This document shows, in pieces, positions 1 to 6,602 of a stretch of DNA of 9,483 nt. A program made the position numbers and the translations under genes. The notes below the pieces were generated by a model, which saw only the letters and a list, made by a program, of their open reading frames with translations, was not told where the DNA came from and searched no databases. The stretch is from Candidatus Saccharimonadota bacterium. Lineage in GTDB: Bacteria > Patescibacteriota > Saccharimonadia > Saccharimonadales > Saccharimonadaceae. The stretch is from assembly GCA_905373345.1 (NCBI GenBank), contig CAJPSU010000018.1, forward strand, positions 1-9,483. The letters run 5' to 3'. Within the stretch, counting starts at the first letter, position 1. Each line of letters opens with the position of its first letter.

Positions 1-828
1 GCTATAGCTTGCTCTCGGCGCGCGTTTCTCGCCTTTTTCAAACGTGCACTCGCCAACCATCTTTTTGATTAGCTCTTCCGTCATAAACGGGCGTTGGTAC
101 ATAATAGCACTGCGGTTAGTCAGTAAGCCATCTGAGTCAACGCCATAAATAAGGTTGCGCAGGGCTTCATCGCTCACGCTTTTTAGAACATAACTTCGTT
201 GAGCTTTTATAATTTCTTCTAACTCGTGGATGAAATCTGCTCGCGCAAAACTGTTGGTGTAACTGTCGCGCTTGTTGCGTTTATGCTCAGTGTATTTTTC
301 ATCTTTTGCGAGCGCTTGACCAACGGTTTTATAGCCTTTTTCTGCCAAGAGCTGCTCATTTATTGTCAATGCTTTGCTAACGCGACCACCCTCGCTATCT
401 GTTTCTTCTACAACCTTACGATTGCTCTTAAAGCCTCGGCGCTTGCTAATTTGATAGAGTACTTTGAACAGTTCTTCGGCGGTAAGTTCGTGGTTAAGGA
501 CTTTGTCGCGTAGTGCGTATATATCTAGCTTATTGTATGTTGATTTCGGATCAAGTATTTCCGTGATCTGCGTCTGCGTTAAAATTTTTTCATTGACAAA
601 AAATCGCTTCAGATAGTTTAAGCGCTGGCGGCGGCGTTTGAGCCGATGGCGAGCTGAGCGCGCATCGCGGCGCGGTTTTGCGAGCGAGTCGCCGTTTTGT
701 GGATCCTCTGGTCGTTCGAAAATCCGCACACCTAAATCATGAATTCGTTCTTTTTCTAAATCAATTACCGCCCAGCCAACGGAGGTAGTGCCAATATCAA
801 GCCCAAGAGAGTATTTTGAAAGTTCCAT
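1..828 (-). CDS. cas9: Type II-C CRISPR endonuclease Cas9, N-terminal 276 residues (cut by window edge)
   Basis: RNA-guided DNA endonuclease of type II CRISPR-Cas immunity. It uses crRNA:tracrRNA to cut invading DNA with RuvC and HNH nuclease sites. The frame is open from ATG 828 to base 1 with no stop. Residues 6-23 form RuvC-I (LGLDIGTTSVGWAVID), with the catalytic Asp at 11. Residues about 52-77 are the Arg-rich bridge helix (ARSARHRLKRRRQRL). Residues 127-138 read IAKRRGFKSNRK, residues 181-192 read EHKRNKRDSYTN, and 258-275 contain VGECTFEKGEKRAPRASY. These segments closely resemble the recognition lobe of Geobacillus-type II-C Cas9 (recalled family knowledge, not a search). HNH, RuvC-II/III and the PAM-interacting domain lie outside the window. 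ATG 828 is chosen because it sits exactly at the predicted transcription start; the only upstream in-frame alternative is TTG at 843. No Shine-Dalgarno is present. IscB is unlikely because the long recognition-lobe segments are Cas9-like. Confidence 0.93.
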   Translation of the reverse strand, partial: MELSKYSLGLDIGTTSVGWAVIDLEKERIHDLGVRIFERPEDPQNGDSLAKPRRDARSARHRLKRRRQRLNYLKRFFVNEKILTQTQITEILDPKSTYNKLDIYALRDKVLNHELTAEELFKVLYQISKRRGFKSNRKVVEETDSEGGRVSKALTINEQLLAEKGYKTVGQALAKDEKYTEHKRNKRDSYTNSFARADFIHELEEIIKAQRSYVLKSVSDEALRNLIYGVDSDGLLTNRSAIMYQRPFMTEELIKKMVGECTFEKGEKRAPRASYS

Positions 829-834
829 GTGTAA

Positions 835-863
835 ATTATACAATGATTTTTGCTAAAATCCAA
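835..863 (-). promoter_or_regulatory. Predicted cas9 promoter, leaderless
   Basis: The -35 is TTGGAT (863-858) and the -10 is a perfect TATAAT (840-835), separated by 17 bases. The predicted start, seven bases past the -10, is base 828, the A of the cas9 ATG. The six bases TTACAC between -10 and ATG leave no room for a ribosome binding site, so the mRNA should be leaderless. This is a consensus reading only; no transcript data are available. Confidence 0.6.
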
Positions 864-885
864 GCGTAAACACTACCAAGTAAGA

Positions 886-921
886 TAATCCACCCAACTC
901 AATGAAGAGAAGGGCGGATTA
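886..921 (-). terminator. Strong hairpin, candidate terminator or tracrRNA 3' stem
   Basis: On the minus-strand RNA, TAATCCGCCC (921-912) pairs with GGGTGGATTA (895-886) over 10 base pairs with one G-U. After a 2x2 internal loop, CTC/GAG pairs again around a six-base loop. It is followed by TCTTACTT, a broken rather than clean U-tract. It lies downstream of both the ATPase gene and the promoter at 1058-1087, so it could end either transcript. The stem is clear; the terminator role is inferred. Confidence 0.45.
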
Positions 922-960
922 GAGCTTTGCTTTAGATTCTCAATAGAATTCTCTGCCGTA

Positions 961-979
961 ATTTATGTTAAACATAAAT
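961..979. repeat. Perfect 19-base palindrome in the cas9-upstream gap
   Basis: ATTTATGTTAAACATAAAT has 9-base arms around a single central base. As DNA it looks like a dimeric-protein operator. As RNA it would fold only as a weak AT-only hairpin with about seven pairs. It lies about 80 bases inside the candidate small RNA and 130 bases upstream of cas9. In AT-rich DNA, chance occurrence is possible. Confidence 0.35.
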
Positions 980-1057
980 CCTAAACAGCTAAATTATTAT
1001 AGAAACCTAAAACAATTCAGATACTGATACAATCCTTACTTAAGGGACTGCACTGCT

Positions 1058-1087
1058 ATTATACTGCAAACTCGCTTAAACGTGCAA
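1058..1087 (-). promoter_or_regulatory. Predicted promoter for RNA upstream of cas9
   Basis: TTGCAC (1087-1082) and a perfect TATAAT (1063-1058) are separated by 18 bases, with a predicted start near 1051. The -35 begins two bases after the stop codon of the ATPase gene, so the promoter fills the start of the gap. It reads toward cas9 but lies 223 bases upstream of the ATG, while cas9 has a closer promoter. This suggests that it serves a separate RNA. Confidence 0.55.
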
Positions 1088-1088
1088 G

Positions 1089-3851
1089 TTATTCGCTGCT
1101 TTTTGCGGCGGTAGCCTTCTTCCGTCTTGATCGCGTCCGCTTGCGCTTTGGTTTTGCGGCGGCGTCATTGCTTTCGGATTCACTCTTGCTTGGCGTAGGT
1201 TTTGCTGGCGTAGACGAAGTGCTCGCGGCTGCCTTTGCTGACGGTTTGGCGTGTCCATGGTCAATTTGCAATACGCCAGACTCAATGGTTGGCGATAGCG
1301 TCTTTTTCGAGACGCTCACCTCTCTTGCTGGCTGTGGCTGGTTCTGGCTTTGTTGTGCTTGCTGACGGGCTATGCGATCGGCGGCGCGCTGTTCGGGTGT
1401 CTTTGGCGGCGTGTAGGCTGGTCCGGGGCGCTTGACGGTGAGATTTTCGGGCGGCAACATACGCTCGTTGATTTCGGCTTCAATTTCGGATCGTTGGCGC
1501 GAATAATGCTCGCGCGTCCACTGGATGATCCGCCCCGTATTATCGTCTTGGTAGGTTGGCAGATTTAACGTTTTTGCGCTAAATGCTGGTGCCTTTTCGC
1601 CGTTAATTACCATATTAATGATGAAATTGCGGTTGTGCATTTGCAGGAGATCATTTGGCTCAAATTGCGGCTCAAATTGTTTAGCGAGGATCGGGCTATC
1701 GTCGGCGGAGACGCGGAATGAAATCATTGTACCGACGTTGCCGAAGACGGCGTCGCGCACCGTGTCTTGCATTTGGCTGATATACTGATTCGCAACAGTA
1801 AGATTGAGACCGTATTTGCGCGCTTCGGACAAAATCGTTGCAAAGCTGTCGGTGGCAAAATTCTGGAACTCGTCGACGTATAAGTAGAACGGGCGGCGAT
1901 CTTTAACATCGGGAATGTCGCTGCGGCTCATAGCGGCGAGCTGAATTTTTGTGACGATGAATGAACCTAAGATGCCAGCGTTGTCTTCGCCGATTAAACC
2001 TTTACTTAAGTTAACGATGAGGATTTTACCCTCGTCCATGATTTGGCGAATGTTAAACGTTGACTTTGGCTGGCCAATAATATTACGAATGATAGGATTT
2101 GCTGTAAAGGCGCCGACTTTGTTGAGCACTGGCGCAATTGCTTCTGCTTGGAACTTATCCGTCCAGCTGGCAAATTCAACATTCCAAAATTGCAATACGA
2201 CAGTATCTTGGCAGTAACTAAGCGTTTCTTTGCGGAATTTTTTATCGGTGAGCATGCGCGTAATGTCAAGCATTGTAGTCTCGGGACGGTCAAGGAGCGC
2301 GAGGATTGTGTAGCGCAAAATATATTCAAGGCGCGGTCCCCAACTTTCGCCAAACATGCGCTTCAATACGCCAATGACTTCTGAACTTATATTATTCTTT
2401 TGCTCAGGGTTTGTTACTTCAAGCGGGTTGAAACCGAGCGGAAATTGTGTATCGGCTGGATTGAAATAGACAATGTCTTTTAGTCGCGAACCCGGGATAA
2501 AGCGCATATTGTTAATCGCGAAATCGCCGTGCGGGTCAATAATCGCATAGCCCTGTCCGTGGAAAATATCGCTGAGCGCAAACAACTCAAGTAATCCTGA
2601 TTTTCCTGCTCCCGTTTGTCCGATGATGTAGACGTGGCGCGAGCGGTCATAGCGCAGCATGCCAAACTGGTGGTTGATGCCGCGGAAATTGGTCATGCCA
2701 AATGCTGAAATGTTTTCGTCTTGCGCTGGATCGCCAGTGAGGACTGGCAGTTTTGCTGGCGGTTCGGCAGTCTTGGTGCTTGCCCAGACGATGTTTGGTG
2801 TCTCGACGTTGGTATGCGGTAAGTGAAACACGCTTGCGACTTCTTCAATATTCATCAGATAGCCGCGGTCGGCAAACAGGCGTGTTTTGTATTTGGCGAG
2901 CGCTTCTTTAGCGAAGCTGTCATTTGTCATCTTGAAACCGTTAAGGTTGGTTGAATTAAACTGCTTAAACGTGCCGACAATCCCCTGCATGCGCAAACGT
3001 GCGTCGCTAACGCTTTCTCCTAGATAGGCAACGCGGATTTTTACCTGATAACCGAGTTTTGTTGCTTTCTTTTCAGCTTCGGCGATGCGTGTCTTATCGC
3101 GCTCGGACAACTCTTTCGCCGCGCCAGTTCCCTGCTCTGGCGGCGCCCATAGCGCTTCAAACAAGCTGGCAACCCATCGTCCGCCGCCGCCTTGTCCGAA
3201 TAAGTTGAAACCGCCTGTTTTGATTGATGTAATCCAACTGTCTGCCGCTTTATGCCAGTCGTCGCGCACTGGGCGTACGAGCATTTGAATCCAGATTTCC
3301 TCGTCGGTGTCTTCAAGTTTGGCAAGCGTGCCGGTAATACCGGCGAGCGGGTCGACTTCAAAGCTTTGGAACGTTTTAATTGGCAGGAATTCTCGATCAG
3401 TTAGTGATAATTCTGACGTATAGACGACGGTATGGTGGCGCTCGTGTGTGACGTAATCCTCTTCGGCAGTGTGAATTTGTACTTGCGGGTATTGCGCGTA
3501 GATTTGCCCTTCAACGAAGCTTTGCAGCGCCTTCGGCGTCCACACGTAGAATTGAATGCGTCCGCCAACAGAGGCAATTTCAAAGCTGAGGTGCTCTTGG
3601 TATCCGCCATTCGCCTTGAGTTCGCGCGCATCGCGCAAAATACCGTGCAAGCTCGCAAACATTTGTTCGGCGGCGAGCTCTGACTTGTCGTTTGTTTTTG
3701 GAATTTCAAGCATCAACAGGACGCTTTCGATATTCTTCACGGCGTCAATACTGCGGTAATTGCGCCAGGTCATATACCCTAAAACGAGTACAATTGGCGT
3801 CCAAACGTACCACTGCATAAGCAAGCTGACGACTGACAAAACAAATGACAT
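1089..3851 (-). CDS. Membrane-anchored TraG/VirB4-like DNA-transfer ATPase
   Basis: A 920-residue P-loop ATPase of the type IV secretion/conjugation coupling kind, likely working at the inner membrane in DNA or protein transfer or a related pilus machine. A hydrophobic N-terminus (about residues 4-28) anchors it. Residues about 85-360 are a poorly recognised region with a Gly-rich stretch (219-224, GQGGGG). Walker A is GQTGAGKS at 411-418. Walker B is FYLYVDE at 655-661, followed by EFQNF, LSEARKYGLNL and ANQYISQM, a pattern typical of the TraM-recognition C-terminal lobe of TraG/TraD ATPases. Residues about 805-920 are a disordered Pro/Gln/Ala/Ser/Lys tail ending in a cluster of Arg/Lys (901-912) that may bind nucleic acid or another acidic partner. 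Such stand-alone ATPases are common in Patescibacteria; the exact system is unknown. No other secretion genes are in the window. ATG 3851 follows an extended -10 promoter and has no ribosome binding site. Confidence 0.85.
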   Translation of the reverse strand: MSFVLSVVSLLMQWYVWTPIVLVLGYMTWRNYRSIDAVKNIESVLLMLEIPKTNDKSELAAEQMFASLHGILRDARELKANGGYQEHLSFEIASVGGRIQFYVWTPKALQSFVEGQIYAQYPQVQIHTAEEDYVTHERHHTVVYTSELSLTDREFLPIKTFQSFEVDPLAGITGTLAKLEDTDEEIWIQMLVRPVRDDWHKAADSWITSIKTGGFNLFGQGGGGRWVASLFEALWAPPEQGTGAAKELSERDKTRIAEAEKKATKLGYQVKIRVAYLGESVSDARLRMQGIVGTFKQFNSTNLNGFKMTNDSFAKEALAKYKTRLFADRGYLMNIEEVASVFHLPHTNVETPNIVWASTKTAEPPAKLPVLTGDPAQDENISAFGMTNFRGINHQFGMLRYDRSRHVYIIGQTGAGKSGLLELFALSDIFHGQGYAIIDPHGDFAINNMRFIPGSRLKDIVYFNPADTQFPLGFNPLEVTNPEQKNNISSEVIGVLKRMFGESWGPRLEYILRYTILALLDRPETTMLDITRMLTDKKFRKETLSYCQDTVVLQFWNVEFASWTDKFQAEAIAPVLNKVGAFTANPIIRNIIGQPKSTFNIRQIMDEGKILIVNLSKGLIGEDNAGILGSFIVTKIQLAAMSRSDIPDVKDRRPFYLYVDEFQNFATDSFATILSEARKYGLNLTVANQYISQMQDTVRDAVFGNVGTMISFRVSADDSPILAKQFEPQFEPNDLLQMHNRNFIINMVINGEKAPAFSAKTLNLPTYQDDNTGRIIQWTREHYSRQRSEIEAEINERMLPPENLTVKRPGPAYTPPKTPEQRAADRIARQQAQQSQNQPQPAREVSVSKKTLSPTIESGVLQIDHGHAKPSAKAAASTSSTPAKPTPSKSESESNDAAAKPKRKRTRSRRKKATAAKSSE

Positions 3852-4004
3852 AATATTCTTTTATATTATACCATAATATCTGCGTAGTGAGTACTGCTTG
3901 CGCTTTTTCGCTTGCCTTAATCGCTCGGGTAAAACCAAAAAGTTTATCTCGTCCGCCGCGTGGCTATGCTTCAATTTTGAGAACTAGGTATTATCCGTAT
4001 CTCT
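3852..4004. other. 153-base gap between regulator and ATPase genes
   Basis: Apart from the promoter at 3865-3873, I see no gene and no convincing terminator. A short bulged hairpin (3995-4012) overlaps the regulator's stop codon but has no U-tract. GCTTGC occurs twice at about 3895-3916, flanking a T-rich spacer. Confidence 0.4.
3865..3873 (-). promoter_or_regulatory. Extended -10 promoter of the TraG/VirB4-like gene
   Basis: TGG followed by a perfect TATAAT (3870-3865) forms an extended -10 element. No good -35 lies at 16-18 bases (TACTCA at 17), as expected when the TGn extension compensates. The predicted start is near 3858, giving a leader of about 7 bases and no Shine-Dalgarno. Confidence 0.5.
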
Positions 4005-5054
4005 CTACGCGGCATCAACGAGCGCGTATGTCGCTTTAGCGACGCGTTTGAATTCCGGTTTGCTCTGCAGATTGAGGAGGATCGTCGTTTCTTTGACGCG
4101 GCGACTCTTGAGCACACGCCTGACGATTTCGTCGCGGTGCAGCGGCTCGCCGGCGTCTTTGAGTACATTTGCGATAATTTCCGACACTGTGCCGCGCGAG
4201 TAGCCCCATTCTTGCAACGCGTAAATGCCGCGACCGATGAGCACGAAGCGCTTGTCCTTGATGAGCTCGTTGTGAATTGCTTGCGTGGTAACATTCTTGC
4301 GTTTGAAATCGCTTGTTTTAATCGCTTTAGCGATTTCCGAGAAATGCAACGGTTTGCCATTGCCTACGAGGATAACGTAGATTTTGTCGCGGATATTCTT
4401 CGGATTAACGGTCGGCCATTTCGTGAGTCCCCAAACGTCTTTTAGGCTAGCGAGCTGTTTCGATAGGCTTGCGAGAGCGCGGACTTGCGCCGGGCTTTCG
4501 TAGGTGAGCATGCCGTGAAGCGTTTCTATATCAACAGGTTCGCCGTGCTTTTTGATCGTTTTAACAATGGTGTCGATATTGCTGCGGATTTTCTTCTCGT
4601 CGCCGTTTTCGGCGATACTAATACCCTGGTAATAGTTGTCGGTTTCGTTGATGGTCGTGAGGCGCGGCGAGAGTTCGGCGATAAAGGCGATGTGAGTGCG
4701 GATAACTGCTGCCTTTCCAGGCGATAAGCGTTCGGCGATGTCGTTGACGCGCCCGATGCGGCCATTTTCCGACAAATCGCGGACGATAAGGCGCTCGACA
4801 GTGCGGATGGCTGGAATGTCGCCCTCCTCTGCCGCAATTTTTAGACGAATGAGAATCGCCTTCTCAAGCTGGCGTACGCGCTCGCGAGTGATACCGAGAA
4901 GCTCGCCGATTTGTTCAAGCGTTTCTTTGCGGTCAAACAAACCAAAACGGCGCGTAATAATCTCGCGCTCGCGTTCTTGATCAATCGTTTTCAAAATGTC
5001 TTGAATGGCGGTTTTGATTGTCGATGCGGTGTCGGTGCCAGCAACTTCGGTCAT
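4005..5054 (-). CDS. Sigma-region-4 / HARE-HTH-like transcription regulator
   Basis: A 349-residue putative RNA polymerase-associated regulator. Residues about 20-72 match sigma70 region 4: ITRRFGLFDRKETLEQIGELLGITRERVRQLEKA follows the 4.1-4.2 layout of primary sigma factors, in which the helix-turn-helix (about 45-66) reads the -35 box. No region 2 or 3 is present, so it cannot melt DNA as a full sigma factor. Residues about 218-284 (NIRDKIYVILVGNGKPLHFSEIA, then IHNELIKDKRFVLIGRGIYAL) look like a HARE-HTH module, as in the delta subunit RpoE of Firmicutes. A second similar copy spans about 288-346 (IIANVLKDAGEPLHRDEIVRRV, then FKRVAKATYAL). Residues about 80-215 may hold further winged-helix units. 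It has the strongest promoter, the only clear Shine-Dalgarno and the only long leader here. The domain calls are by eye; the regulatory role is inferred. Confidence 0.75.
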   Translation of the reverse strand: MTEVAGTDTASTIKTAIQDILKTIDQEREREIITRRFGLFDRKETLEQIGELLGITRERVRQLEKAILIRLKIAAEEGDIPAIRTVERLIVRDLSENGRIGRVNDIAERLSPGKAAVIRTHIAFIAELSPRLTTINETDNYYQGISIAENGDEKKIRSNIDTIVKTIKKHGEPVDIETLHGMLTYESPAQVRALASLSKQLASLKDVWGLTKWPTVNPKNIRDKIYVILVGNGKPLHFSEIAKAIKTSDFKRKNVTTQAIHNELIKDKRFVLIGRGIYALQEWGYSRGTVSEIIANVLKDAGEPLHRDEIVRRVLKSRRVKETTILLNLQSKPEFKRVAKATYALVDAA

Positions 5055-5061
5055 ATAGTAT

Positions 5062-5065
5062 CTCC
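5062..5065 (-). promoter_or_regulatory. Ribosome binding site of the sigma4/HARE gene
   Basis: GGAG lies seven bases before ATG 5054 and fixes that start. It is the only clear Shine-Dalgarno ahead of any start in this window. Confidence 0.65.
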
Positions 5066-5087
5066 AGCCTCCGCCTCACCCGAGGCT
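5066..5087 (-). promoter_or_regulatory. Competing hairpins next to the ribosome binding site
   Basis: In the leader RNA, AGCCTC (5087-5082) can pair with GAGGCT (5071-5066) around a 10-base loop. Alternatively GCCTC (5086-5082) can pair with GAGGC (5077-5073) around a 4-base loop. The two are mutually exclusive. The first ends directly against the GGAG, while the second leaves GGAGGCTGGAG single-stranded. This could tune translation. Read on the plus strand it is a stem followed by TTTT, but no plus-strand gene needs a terminator here. Confidence 0.4.
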
Positions 5088-5123
5088 TTTACGTGTTAGG
5101 TTAATATAAATGATTTAATGTTA

Positions 5124-5152
5124 ATTATAATATATAGTGTTATAGATGTCAA
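5124..5152 (-). promoter_or_regulatory. Full-consensus sigma70 promoter of the sigma4/HARE gene
   Basis: Perfect TTGACA (5152-5147), 17-base spacer, perfect TATAAT (5129-5124). The predicted start is near 5117, giving a 62-base leader. This is the best promoter in the window, and a palindrome lies just upstream (5171-5187). Confidence 0.8.
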
Positions 5153-5170
5153 ACCCTCACGGTTCTATAA

Positions 5171-5187
5171 ATATTGTATCACAATAT
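5171..5187. promoter_or_regulatory. 17-base palindrome upstream of consensus promoter, possible operator
   Basis: ATATTGTATCACAATAT has 7-base arms and a 3-base centre. Its centre is about 62 bases upstream of the predicted start of the sigma4/HARE transcript, a usual place for an activator or upstream regulator site. No binding protein can be named, and AT-rich chance symmetry is possible. Confidence 0.35.
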
Positions 5188-5369
5188 CGACGCTTATGGT
5201 AAATGTTTTTTTGGTACTTTTTTTACTGAAAAAGAATGATAAGGCTGGAAATATTTTTATATCCTGTCAAATTACCTCTGTTGAATTGCCGATAACATGT
5301 ACAAGACGACGATAAATCCACATCATAAATATCATGATGAGTAAAATATAAGCAGTATTATAGTACGGT

Positions 5370-6467
5370 TTAGGGCTGAGGACCCGGCAGCGGCGTAGCG
5401 AAATTAAAGATAGGTACGGTGCTCGCGGGCGTATGCGAGTACCGTGGCGTATCAATGTCGGTCGATATGTCAATCGCTGGCGGCGTGGACAAGAGCGCTT
5501 GCGTATCGATATCGTCAATGTCATCAAATACGCCGTCCTCCAGGCTGATTCCGGTGTGCTCGGCGGCGAATTTCACAATAGTCTCACGGATTTGCGCTCG
5601 CGTTAAATTCGACGCGCCAGTAAACTCGTGCCCGGCGTGCGATATGCGAATGAAACGGCTGAGCGGTTGCCGTACAACGATACGTTCATACAATAAGTGC
5701 GACTGGTCGGGCGATACGACCTTGTCCTTGGCGCCATGCAGGAATAAAAACGGCGGCGGCGTGCCGGCGATTTTATGGTAGAGCGGGCTAGCTTTTTTAG
5801 CAGTCGCAAAGTCGGCTGACCCGAGGTAATTAAAGGCATTAGGATTGCGCCGGCGTCCTAATTTGAGTTGGCGCACCAAATCAGTTGTGCCGTATAGGCT
5901 CACGACGCCGCGGATTGTCACGGGCGGTTTGGCGGTAGAAAGCGCGTAGGTGCTCACTAAAAAACCGCCGGCGCTGTCGCCTATTAGGATAGCTTTGTGC
6001 GTGTTGATGGCGTACTGGGGCGCGATCGCGGCAAGCGTGTTGATAGCGCAAGCAGTGTCGTTATTCTGTACTGGATAGCGGTGCTGCGGCGCCAGGCGGT
6101 AATTGATTGACGCGAATGCAAATCCGGCGCGCACCAAAGCGGCGCCGTAGAAATCGGCGATTGCGTTGCGTTTATCGCCTTTGCTCCAGCCGCCGCCATG
6201 AACGTAGATAGCGAGTGGATATGGCGTATGGGTACGAGCCGGACCGACCGGTTCTGGCGGCAGGTATAAATCAATCGTTTGTTCAGCGCTGCCGTTGCAA
6301 TACGGTATGTCGTGAATGATGCGTGCTATTTTGCCTAAGCGGTACATAGCGTAAAAATTATCGGCTGGATTTTTGATCGACAGCGAATAAATCGACGCAA
6401 TACAGACGGCGAACAAACAAAGCAGAAGCCAGTGGCGTACCTCGCGGAGGCGTTGACGAAATGTCAT
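5370..6467 (-). CDS. Membrane-anchored alpha/beta hydrolase (esterase/lipase, HSL/BD-FAE type)
   Basis: A 365-residue serine hydrolase, likely acting on carboxylic esters outside the membrane. Residues about 12-29 (WLLLCLFAVCIASIYSL) after a basic start form a signal-anchor or uncleaved signal peptide, so the catalytic domain should face outward. The oxyanion-hole motif HGGG is at 90-93 and INYRLAP, typical of the hormone-sensitive-lipase-like group, at 121-127. The nucleophile elbow GDSAGG is at 163-168 with Ser165. Asp248 (GAKDKV) and His280 (HAGHEF) complete the triad, so the enzyme looks intact. Residues about 305-365 are an acidic then Ser/Thr/Pro-rich tail not needed for the fold, perhaps a linker. 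The substrate is unknown; lipid, acyl or host-derived esters are possible. The gene appears to be transcribed alone from a leaderless promoter; ATG 6467 has no Shine-Dalgarno. Confidence 0.82.
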   Translation of the reverse strand: MTFRQRLREVRHWLLLCLFAVCIASIYSLSIKNPADNFYAMYRLGKIARIIHDIPYCNGSAEQTIDLYLPPEPVGPARTHTPYPLAIYVHGGGWSKGDKRNAIADFYGAALVRAGFAFASINYRLAPQHRYPVQNNDTACAINTLAAIAPQYAINTHKAILIGDSAGGFLVSTYALSTAKPPVTIRGVVSLYGTTDLVRQLKLGRRRNPNAFNYLGSADFATAKKASPLYHKIAGTPPPFLFLHGAKDKVVSPDQSHLLYERIVVRQPLSRFIRISHAGHEFTGASNLTRAQIRETIVKFAAEHTGISLEDGVFDDIDDIDTQALLSTPPAIDISTDIDTPRYSHTPASTVPIFNFATPLPGPQP

Positions 6468-6602
6468 ATTTATGATAATACACTGTTACGATAATGGCGT
6501 CAAGGCGTAGTTTTTGGAGCAACTTAACACCGCAAGCGCGCCGCGCGGGCGACGGCTTTTTTCGCGTTTACGCTCTATAACAATGCGGTAATGCGGCAAG
6601 AG
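6468..6602. other. 135-base gap between topA and hydrolase
   Basis: It holds the hydrolase promoter (6475-6503) and a GC-rich stretch (6536-6570). The only stem followed by a T-run there (GCCG/CGGC then TTTTTT, 6540-6562) points to the plus strand, the wrong way for topA. No minus-strand topA terminator is evident. ATGCGG occurs twice in tandem at about 6583-6596. Confidence 0.4.
6475..6503 (-). promoter_or_regulatory. Predicted leaderless promoter of the hydrolase gene
   Basis: TTGACG (6503-6498), 17-base spacer, TATTAT (6480-6475). The predicted start is near 6468, one base before the ATG at 6467. No Shine-Dalgarno fits between. Confidence 0.6.

Larger units (their letters stand above)
880..1051 (-). 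ncRNA. Candidate small RNA or leader upstream of cas9 (possible tracrRNA)
   Basis: This covers most of the 260-base gap between the ATPase gene and cas9. A separate promoter (1058-1087) points into it with a predicted start near 1051. Since cas9 seems to have its own promoter, a transcript of about 130-170 nt ending at the strong hairpin 886-921 would be an independent RNA. Other visible structure: a near-palindrome CCTTAAGTAAGG close to the 5' end, a perfect 9+1+9 palindrome at 961-979, and a small hairpin around 938-953. Type II systems need a tracrRNA, often encoded beside cas9, which makes that the leading guess. No CRISPR repeat is in view, so the defining anti-repeat pairing cannot be tested. 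It could instead be an untranslated leader of cas9 or the 3' region of the ATPase transcript. Confidence 0.35.
5055..5369. other. 315-base AT-rich intergenic region
   Basis: This lies between the hydrolase stop and the regulator start. Bases 5055-5187 hold the leader, promoter and palindrome described separately. Bases 5188-5369 hold no clear terminator, only a weak AT hairpin near 5216-5235. They also hold a +1-frame continuation of the hydrolase (stop at 5267) that would encode a hydrophobic segment; see the finding on it. Confidence 0.5.

Noticed and set aside
226..513. Plus-strand 95-residue open frame
   Set aside because: It lies wholly antisense to the clear Cas9 frame and is a shadow of it.
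829..1088. CRISPR repeat array next to cas9
   Set aside because: No direct repeat of 20 or more bases with regular spacing is present; the gap holds single-copy structures only.
3971..4360. Minus-strand 129-residue open frame near the end of the regulator gene
   Set aside because: It overlaps the sigma4/HARE frame almost entirely, with Ser/Arg-rich shadow composition.
5066..5087. Plus-strand terminator (6-bp stem then TTTT)
   Set aside because: No plus-strand transcript is supported here; the same bases make more sense as leader structure of the minus-strand gene.
5118..5315. Plus-strand small membrane protein of 65 residues
   Set aside because: It starts inside the consensus minus-strand promoter, has no ribosome binding site or promoter, and its hydrophobicity follows from AT-rich DNA.
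6540..6562. Intrinsic terminator (GCCG/CGGC then six T)
   Set aside because: It points to the plus strand, where no gene precedes it; the stem is only four base pairs.
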